In this document: piece by piece, positions 15,011-19,692 of the stretch
Position numbering within the stretch: position 1 is the stretch's first letter
How the letters are laid out: every line of letters starts with the position of its first letter
From: PVC group bacterium
GTDB lineage: Bacteria; Verrucomicrobiota; Kiritimatiellia; SS1-B-03-39; PXDE01
Assembly (NCBI GenBank): GCA_003566475.1
Contig: PXDE01000144.1
Coordinates: 1 to 19,692 of the forward strand
DNA length: 19,692 bases
Direction: 5' to 3'
Notes under the pieces: model-generated
Told to the model about the DNA's origin: nothing
The model's database searches: none
The model's input: the letters and a program-made list of their open reading frames with translations, nothing else
Made by a program: the position numbers and the translations under genes

Positions 15011-17329
15011 ATGAAAGGACTGCTGCAGCCCCCCCAGTTTCCCGCCACCTCGACGGCCACCGCCCTCCCGGCCCCGGGCATGAGCCCGCCCGGCGCGTCC
15101 GGGGGCGCCAAGGGCGGGTTCGACATCAACGACCTCAAGCCGTTCCTGTTCATCGCCATCCGGCGGATCTGGCTCATCGCCCTGTGCTTCGTGATCGCCA
15201 TCACCATCACCCTGATCGTGCTGAGCCGTCAGGAGCCGGTGTTCCGGTCGCAGGCCACGATCTTCCTGAGCCAGCCGCCGGACATGCCCCGGCAGCTTCA
15301 GACTGCCGACCGGCAGCCCCTGGACGGGAGCTATATGGAGACCCAGGTGATGCTGATGCGGCAGGGCCGGGTGCTCCAGCAGGCCCGGCAGCGCCTCAAC
15401 GTGGCCCCGGCCGAAGTCCAGCAGAAGGTCCGGCGGATCGACATCAACCCCGACCGCCGCTCGTCGTTCATCCATGTGGCGGTGGAGAGCCTGGACGCCC
15501 AGCTCGCCGCCGACTACGCCAACGCCATCGCCCAGGCCTACCTGGACTTCAAGGCCGAGGAACGGATGACGTCCTCCCAGTCCACGGTGGTCAGCCTCAC
15601 CCAGCACCTCAACCGGGTCCAGGAGGAGCTGCGGCGGGCCGAGAACGCGGTGGCGGAGTTCGAGCGGACCCACCGGTTCCTCGGCATGGGGGCGCGGAGG
15701 AATGTGGCCTCGCAGCATATCGAGCAGCTCCTGACCCAGGCCTACCGGCTCCGGAACCAGCGCATGATGCTGGAGGCCCAGCACGTGCTTCTCACCGACC
15801 AGGACACCGGGGTGGTCCTGCAGACCCTGGCCTCGCCCTTCGCCATGGCCTCCCTGCTCGGGGGGGTGTCCGACCTGCCGCCGGCGGCCGCTCCCGAGGG
15901 GCGGGAGGGAGGCGCCGCCACCGTCCAGGCGCAGGGGGTGGAGGGGCTGATCGAGCGGGGGCTCGTCGACCGGCCCAACTGGCCCGACCTGATGTACCGC
16001 CGGGCGGTTCTGGAATCTTCCCTGGCCGACATGCGGACCCGGTTCCAGGACGCGCATCCCAACGTCCGGCGCGCGATCAACGAGCTGCGCGAGCTTGACC
16101 GCCGCATCGAGATGGAGAAGCAGTTCGCCATGCGGGCGTTCGTGTCCCGACTCGAGTCGCTGACCATCCAGGAGCGGGCGGCCACCCGGGTCAGCTCGGC
16201 CTGGGAGGAGGAGGCCACCGAGAACGCGGTCCTGGCCGGGGAATACGACACCCTGCAGGCCCGGGTGCGACGGCTGATCAGCCTTCAGAGCACCATCGAG
16301 AACCGCCTCAACGAGGTGGACATCACCATCGGGGTGGAGCCCGAGAACATCCAGATCACGCAGGACGCCTCCCCCAGCCGCACGCCCATGACCCCGCCGC
16401 ACGTGCGGAGCCTGTTCATGGGCGCCCTGCTCGGCCTGGGGGTGGGGCTGGGGCTGGTGTTCGGGCTGGAGTTCCTCGACAGCTCGGTCCGCTACCCGGA
16501 GGAGGTCAAGGAACGCCTGGGCGTGCCGTTCCTGGGGGTGATCCCCGCCGCCGACTGGGACCAGGACGACCTCCGCAGCCACCTCATCGTGCGCACCGAC
16601 CAGAAGGGCGGGGTGGTGGAGGCCTACCGCAATCTCCGGTCCTCCATCATGTTCAGTCTGGCCAAGACCCCGCAGGAGCGGGTGCTGGCCGTGATCTCGG
16701 CCGTCCCTCTGGAGGGCAAGACCACCACCGCCCTCAACCTCGCGGCCAGCCTGGCCCAGGCGGGCAACCGGGTGCTTCTGGTCGACGCGGACATGCGCCG
16801 GGGCCAGCTCCACAAGTTCTTCGGCCTCGAAGGCGGCAAGGGCCTGGCCGACGTGCTGACCGGGCAGACCAAGCCGGAATCGGCGGTCCAGCGGACCGGG
16901 CTCGAGGGCCTCGATCTCGTGGCCACCGGCCCGTTCCCGCCCAACCCGGCCGAACTCATTCTGCGCAAGGAGCTGTCGGGGTTCATGGACTACGCCCGGC
17001 GGACCTACGACTGGATCGTCATGGACTGCCCGCCGGTGATGGCGGTGTCCGAATCGGCCAACATCGCGGCCCTCGCCGACCACACCCTCTACGTGGCCTG
17101 GGCGGGCCAGACCGCCAAGAAGCTGTGCCAGCAGTCGCTGCAGATCCTGCGCGAGCGGGGCGCCCGCATTCTCGGCTGCGTCCTCAACAACCTCGAGCTC
17201 GGCCGCGCCGGGTACTACTACTACTATTACTACTCCAGCTACTACGGGGAGTACGACGACTACTACGACACCGGATCCCGGCGGACGGCGCGGAAGGCCG
17301 CCGCCCGCGAGACGGCCAAGGCGTCGTAG
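15011..17329 (+). CDS. Fused polysaccharide co-polymerase (Wzz) and BY-type tyrosine kinase
   Basis: Inner-membrane protein of 772 aa that sets polysaccharide chain length and phosphorylates itself on tyrosine. A Pro/Ala-rich cytoplasmic leader precedes TM1 (53-71). The Wzz periplasmic region (about 72-465) is helical, with coiled-coil-like VVSLTQHLNRVQEELRRAEN. The PSRTPMTPPHVRSLFMGALL segment leads into TM2 (about 467-488). The kinase domain has Walker A AVPLEGKTT (564-572), Walker A' VLLVDADMRRG (588-598) and Walker B DWIVMDCPP (667-675). The tail holds twelve tyrosines between 735 and 752, seven of them consecutive. Residue 567 is Leu where Gly is common, but P-x-x-GKT is kept. There is no clear ribosome binding site; the start is 10 nt after the previous stop, so reinitiation is likely. 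Confidence 0.93.
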   Translation: MKGLLQPPQFPATSTATALPAPGMSPPGASGGAKGGFDINDLKPFLFIAIRRIWLIALCFVIAITITLIVLSRQEPVFRSQATIFLSQPPDMPRQLQTADRQPLDGSYMETQVMLMRQGRVLQQARQRLNVAPAEVQQKVRRIDINPDRRSSFIHVAVESLDAQLAADYANAIAQAYLDFKAEERMTSSQSTVVSLTQHLNRVQEELRRAENAVAEFERTHRFLGMGARRNVASQHIEQLLTQAYRLRNQRMMLEAQHVLLTDQDTGVVLQTLASPFAMASLLGGVSDLPPAAAPEGREGGAATVQAQGVEGLIERGLVDRPNWPDLMYRRAVLESSLADMRTRFQDAHPNVRRAINELRELDRRIEMEKQFAMRAFVSRLESLTIQERAATRVSSAWEEEATENAVLAGEYDTLQARVRRLISLQSTIENRLNEVDITIGVEPENIQITQDASPSRTPMTPPHVRSLFMGALLGLGVGLGLVFGLEFLDSSVRYPEEVKERLGVPFLGVIPAADWDQDDLRSHLIVRTDQKGGVVEAYRNLRSSIMFSLAKTPQERVLAVISAVPLEGKTTTALNLAASLAQAGNRVLLVDADMRRGQLHKFFGLEGGKGLADVLTGQTKPESAVQRTGLEGLDLVATGPFPPNPAELILRKELSGFMDYARRTYDWIVMDCPPVMAVSESANIAALADHTLYVAWAGQTAKKLCQQSLQILRERGARILGCVLNNLELGRAGYYYYYYYSSYYGEYDDYYDTGSRRTARKAAARETAKAS

Positions 17330-17371
17330 CCGTCGGACCGCGATGCGGCCGGGCCTCGCGGTGGACCGACC

Positions 17372-18850
17372 ATGACCATCTGGATCCCCAACCGACACCG
17401 CGTCTCGCTCCGGCGGATCGTCCTCCTCGCCTCCGATCTGGTTCTGATCGCCGCCGCGTTCGCCCTCTCCCCGCTCGTCCGGTTCGGAATCGAGTATGGC
17501 CTGGTCTTCCTGATGAGGGAGGCCGACACCCTGGCCTGGGCCGCGCTGGTCTTCCCCGTGGTGTTCTACGCGACCGGGCTCTACGACCGCCAGGCCCTGG
17601 CCCCGGGGCGGTCCGTCCTCATGGCCTGCCTTTCCGCCACCAGCATCAGCGTCATCATCATCGTGCTGGTGTTCTACGCCCGCCTCCAGCTCCTGGTCGG
17701 ACGCGGCATCCTGTTCATCGCCAGCCTGCTCATCCTCATCGGCGCCTGCCTCACCCGAAAAGCCATCCAGTCCGCGATCCGCCGGGGGGTGTTCTCCCGC
17801 AGCACCCTGGTGGTGGGGGAGACCGAGGCCGCCGCCGAGGTCATCCACCTGATCCACCATTCCCCCGAGTCCATGTACCGGGCCATGGGGGTGGTCACCC
17901 TGCACGGGCAGGACGACGCCGAGATCGTGGACGGGGTGCCGGTGATCGGCCGGGTGGACCGGCTACGGGACTTCGTGGCCGCCTACGCGGTGGAGACCAT
18001 CATCGTCAACTCCTCCCGTCCCCACGACGACCGGCTGTTCCGCATCCTCCGTCCCCTCCGCTACGCGGGGATCGAGGTGCTCGACTACCTCGCCCTCTAC
18101 GAGCGGCTGGCCCAGCAGATCCCCGTGGACCGGATCGACGACGAATGGCTGCTCCACGCCGCCATGAACAGCTCGGTCCTGCATGTGCGGAAGGTCAAGC
18201 GGATCATGGATTTCACCCTGGCCGCGGCGGGTCTGGGGCTGTCCGCCCCCATCTGGATCCCCGCCGCCCTGCTGGTGGGGCTGACCTCCCGGGGCGGTAT
18301 GCTCTACCGCCAGACCCGGGCCGGCCTCGATGGACGGCCCTACACCCTCTACAAGCTCCGGACCATGGTGAAGGACGCCGAGGAGGAGACCGGTCCGGTG
18401 TGGGCCGAGGCCGACGACCAGCGGGTCACCCGGATCGGACGCCTGCTGCGCACCACCCGGATCGACGAGATTCCCCAGCTCTGGAACGTGCTGCGGGGCG
18501 ATATGAGTCTGGTCGGCCCCCGGCCCGAGCGTCCCGAGTTCATCGAGGCCCTGTCCGAGCAGATCCCCTTCTACCAGGAGCGGCTTCTGGTGCCCCCGGG
18601 GGTCACCGGCTGGGCCCAGGTCTGCTATCCCTACGCGGCCGGCGTCGAGGCCGCCTACCGGAAGCTCCAGTACGACCTCTACTACATCAAGCACATGGGC
18701 TTCTTCCTCGACCTGATCATCCTGTTCCGGACCGTGCGCACCGTCCTGCAGGGGGTTGCCCATAGCGCCCAGGAGGATACGCTGGTGCGCGAGGGACGCC
18801 TGATCCGCTTCGAGCGCCCCGCGGCCAAGGCCGGGGGAGAGGAGCGGTGA
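17372..18850 (+). CDS. Exopolysaccharide sugar transferase (polyprenyl glycosylphosphotransferase)
   Basis: Membrane enzyme that moves a sugar-1-phosphate from UDP-sugar to undecaprenyl phosphate, starting the polysaccharide repeat; 492 aa. The N-terminal half has about four helices (within residues 13-125) and a Rossmann-like region (about 143-260, STLVVGETEAAAEVI). A further hydrophobic segment after KRIMDFTLAAAGLG (from 276) is followed by the catalytic bacterial sugar transferase domain. That domain has LYRQTRAGLDGRPYTLYKLR (about 311), TRIDEIPQLWNVLRGDMSLV with GPRPERPEF (about 362-390) and PGVTGWAQV (about 409). It resembles the TIGR03013/EpsB-type enzymes of EPS loci. The sugar cannot be told from sequence. 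It starts 42 nt after the kinase and its stop overlaps the next start (GTGA). Confidence 0.93.
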   Translation: MTIWIPNRHRVSLRRIVLLASDLVLIAAAFALSPLVRFGIEYGLVFLMREADTLAWAALVFPVVFYATGLYDRQALAPGRSVLMACLSATSISVIIIVLVFYARLQLLVGRGILFIASLLILIGACLTRKAIQSAIRRGVFSRSTLVVGETEAAAEVIHLIHHSPESMYRAMGVVTLHGQDDAEIVDGVPVIGRVDRLRDFVAAYAVETIIVNSSRPHDDRLFRILRPLRYAGIEVLDYLALYERLAQQIPVDRIDDEWLLHAAMNSSVLHVRKVKRIMDFTLAAAGLGLSAPIWIPAALLVGLTSRGGMLYRQTRAGLDGRPYTLYKLRTMVKDAEEETGPVWAEADDQRVTRIGRLLRTTRIDEIPQLWNVLRGDMSLVGPRPERPEFIEALSEQIPFYQERLLVPPGVTGWAQVCYPYAAGVEAAYRKLQYDLYYIKHMGFFLDLIILFRTVRTVLQGVAHSAQEDTLVREGRLIRFERPAAKAGGEER

Positions 18851-19428
18851 GCCGCTCCGGCCCGCGCTCCCCCCCATCCTCCTCCGCCGACCAGGCCCCC
18901 CCGCCGTTCCTCGGCGTCGTCCCGGAACCGTCGGACGCCGGCCCCCCGCCATGGTGCGTGGTCCATGCCCGACCCCGCGCCGAGAAGGGCATCGGCCGGT
19001 TCTGCGACCGGCAGGGCCTGGCCTGGTACCTTCCCCTCCGGGTCCGCGAGCACCGCTACGGATCCCGCCGGAAATGGTTCACCTCGCCGTGGTTCGGCGG
19101 CTATGTGTTTGTGCAGGCCGACGCCGCGGGCCAGACCACGCTGCGGCGCTGCGACCATGTGGCCCGGATTCTGCCCGTGCCCGACCCCGAGACTCTGCAC
19201 GCGGTGCTGGCCGATCTGCACCGGGCCCTCGCCGCCGGCAAGGTCCGCGAGGTGATGCCCTACCTGGAGGCCGGTCAGCCGGTCCGGGTGCTGGAGGGCC
19301 CGCTCCGCGGGGTGCAGGGCATCCTGGTCCGGGCGGGCGACGCCGCCCGCTTCGCCATCCGGGTGGACCTGATCGGCCAGGCGGCCATCCTCGACGTGGA
19401 CCCCCGGATGCTCGGACCCGCCCGCTAG
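18847..19428 (+). CDS. NusG-family antiterminator (RfaH/UpxY-like)
   Basis: Specialised NusG paralogue predicted to bind RNA polymerase and keep long polysaccharide operons transcribed; cytoplasmic, 193 aa. A Pro/Ser-rich N-terminal tail of about 34 residues is followed by an NGN domain: WCVVHARPRAEKGIGRFCDR (36-55), the PLR.R segment, then RKWFTSPWFGGYVFVQAD, the family's PxFxGYxFV signature. A KOW-like domain follows: GQPVRVLEGPLRGVQGILVR near 140-160. It is not the housekeeping nusG, because there are no secE/rpl neighbours and the sequence is divergent. The GTG start overlaps the sugar transferase stop by 4 nt, with GAGAGGAG just upstream. It sits at the distal end of the EPS genes in this window. 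Confidence 0.88.
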   Translation: MSRSGPRSPPSSSADQAPPPFLGVVPEPSDAGPPPWCVVHARPRAEKGIGRFCDRQGLAWYLPLRVREHRYGSRRKWFTSPWFGGYVFVQADAAGQTTLRRCDHVARILPVPDPETLHAVLADLHRALAAGKVREVMPYLEAGQPVRVLEGPLRGVQGILVRAGDAARFAIRVDLIGQAAILDVDPRMLGPAR

Positions 19429-19628
19429 GCCCGGGACGGAACCGAGACCGCCGGAACGTCAAACGATCCAAGAAAAATAGAAGCGTTCGACCGGATTCCG
19501 TCCTGCTGAAACCAGTTGAAGTCAGGCCGGAAGGCACGGAATGCTCACCTTGAAACGGGCAGGATCCCTGACCCTGCGCACCTGTACCACCCCGGTGCCC
19601 GCATCCCTGGACGGGCAAGGAGATCACG
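19429..19628 (+). other. Intergenic region after the exopolysaccharide genes
   Basis: 200 nt with no supported gene. It contains an A-rich patch (around 19471-19480), a weak inverted repeat ATTCCGT/ACGGAAT (19495-19501 and 19536-19542) and a small hairpin TGCCCG/CGGGCA (19596-19601 with 19612-19617) just before the next ribosome binding site. I see no convincing terminator or promoter. Confidence 0.4.
19617..19622 (+). promoter_or_regulatory. Ribosome binding site of the last, partial gene
   Basis: AAGGAG lies 6 nt before ATG 19629, an ideal Shine-Dalgarno arrangement. It is the main support for the truncated ORF at the window end. Confidence 0.65.
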
Positions 19629-19692
19629 ATGGCCAGCAAGAAGAAGGCAGCCGAGTCGCCGGCGACCCCGGCCGCGAAGACGAAGACGACCC
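19629..19692 (+). CDS. N-terminus of a Lys/Ala-rich protein, truncated by window edge
   Basis: Only 21 codons are visible, MASKKKAAESPATPAAKTKT then T. Lys/Ala/Pro/Thr-rich low complexity like this is common at the start of histone-H1-like and other nucleic-acid-binding proteins, but also in many unrelated bacterial proteins, so no function is assigned. A strong AAGGAG supports the start. The 200-nt gap before it suggests a separate unit from the EPS genes. Confidence 0.55.
   Translation, partial: MASKKKAAESPATPAAKTKTT

Noticed and set aside
16697..16726. Walker A of the BY-kinase reading VPLEGKTT, suspected to be inactive
   Set aside because: The essential P-x-x-G-K-T and the A' and B motifs are intact, and the position filled by Leu varies in the family.
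17210..17269. TAC/TAT-rich tract as a non-coding microsatellite
   Set aside because: It lies in frame in the kinase tail, where a tyrosine cluster is expected.
14969..17905. 978-codon open frame on the minus strand opposite the OPX end, kinase and sugar transferase start
   Set aside because: Its composition is His/Gly/Pro/Gln-rich without domain motifs, and it lies antisense to clearly homologous genes. Long antisense frames are expected at this GC content.
1..19692. tRNA, rRNA, CRISPR arrays, insertion sequences, phage or toxin-antitoxin genes
   Set aside because: No cloverleaf with conserved T-loop, no regularly spaced repeats, and no transposase or integrase motifs were seen on either strand.

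Overview
The window is GC-rich bacterial chromosome (roughly two thirds G+C or more, with strongly G/C-biased third codon positions) from a Gram-negative, didermic organism. It carries an outer-membrane beta-barrel, an OPX-type polysaccharide export protein and periplasmic binding-protein transport. Two features fit a member of the PVC superphylum (Verrucomicrobiota/Kiritimatiellota-like): a compact GluRS with a PYAKRDG signature loop, and intergenic palindromic repeats of the 'gaaccgcgaatg...' type. That placement is inference, not proof. Seventeen genes can be supported. No tRNA, rRNA, CRISPR, phage or transposase gene was seen.

Region 1 (1-3879): a sulfate/thiosulfate ABC importer, sbp (5'-truncated by the window edge), cysT, cysW and cysA, all on the + strand. 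The gaps before cysT and before cysA each hold a different palindromic repeat element (701-834 and 2644-2791). Sbp would bind sulfate in the periplasm, CysT and CysW form the membrane channel, and CysA hydrolyses ATP.

Region 2 (about 3918-9213): a housekeeping block on the + strand. gltX (glutamyl-tRNA synthetase), pgsA (phosphatidylglycerophosphate synthase) and der (ribosome-assembly GTPase) are coupled by 4-nt start/stop overlaps. Next come comM (YifB-type AAA+ protein, with a possibly leaderless start) and a small two-helix membrane protein. A strong GC-rich hairpin at 9183-9213 separates these genes from the convergent minus-strand pair.

Region 3 (9238-12192, minus strand): two envelope genes of no recognised family. 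One is a membrane-anchored or secreted protein of about 453 aa. The other is a secreted repeat protein of about 519 aa whose C-terminal half looks like a TolB-like beta-propeller. They form a pair divergent from region 4.

Region 4 (12479-19428, + strand): an exopolysaccharide module. It encodes an outer-membrane beta-barrel, an OPX/Wza-like export protein with no obvious lipobox or C-terminal membrane-spanning helix, a fused Wzz/BY-kinase with a Tyr-rich tail, a polyisoprenyl-phosphate sugar transferase that starts repeat-unit synthesis, and a NusG/RfaH/UpxY-like antiterminator at the distal end. The barrel plus OPX pair suggests a two-part outer-membrane exit port instead of a self-sufficient Wza channel. 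No Wzx, Wzy or further glycosyltransferases lie in the window, so they must be elsewhere. The last 64 bases begin a new Lys/Ala-rich ORF with a good ribosome binding site.

The least-explained material is the divergent minus-strand pair and the repeats in the sulfate operon. I did not find a clearly novel defence or mobile system.
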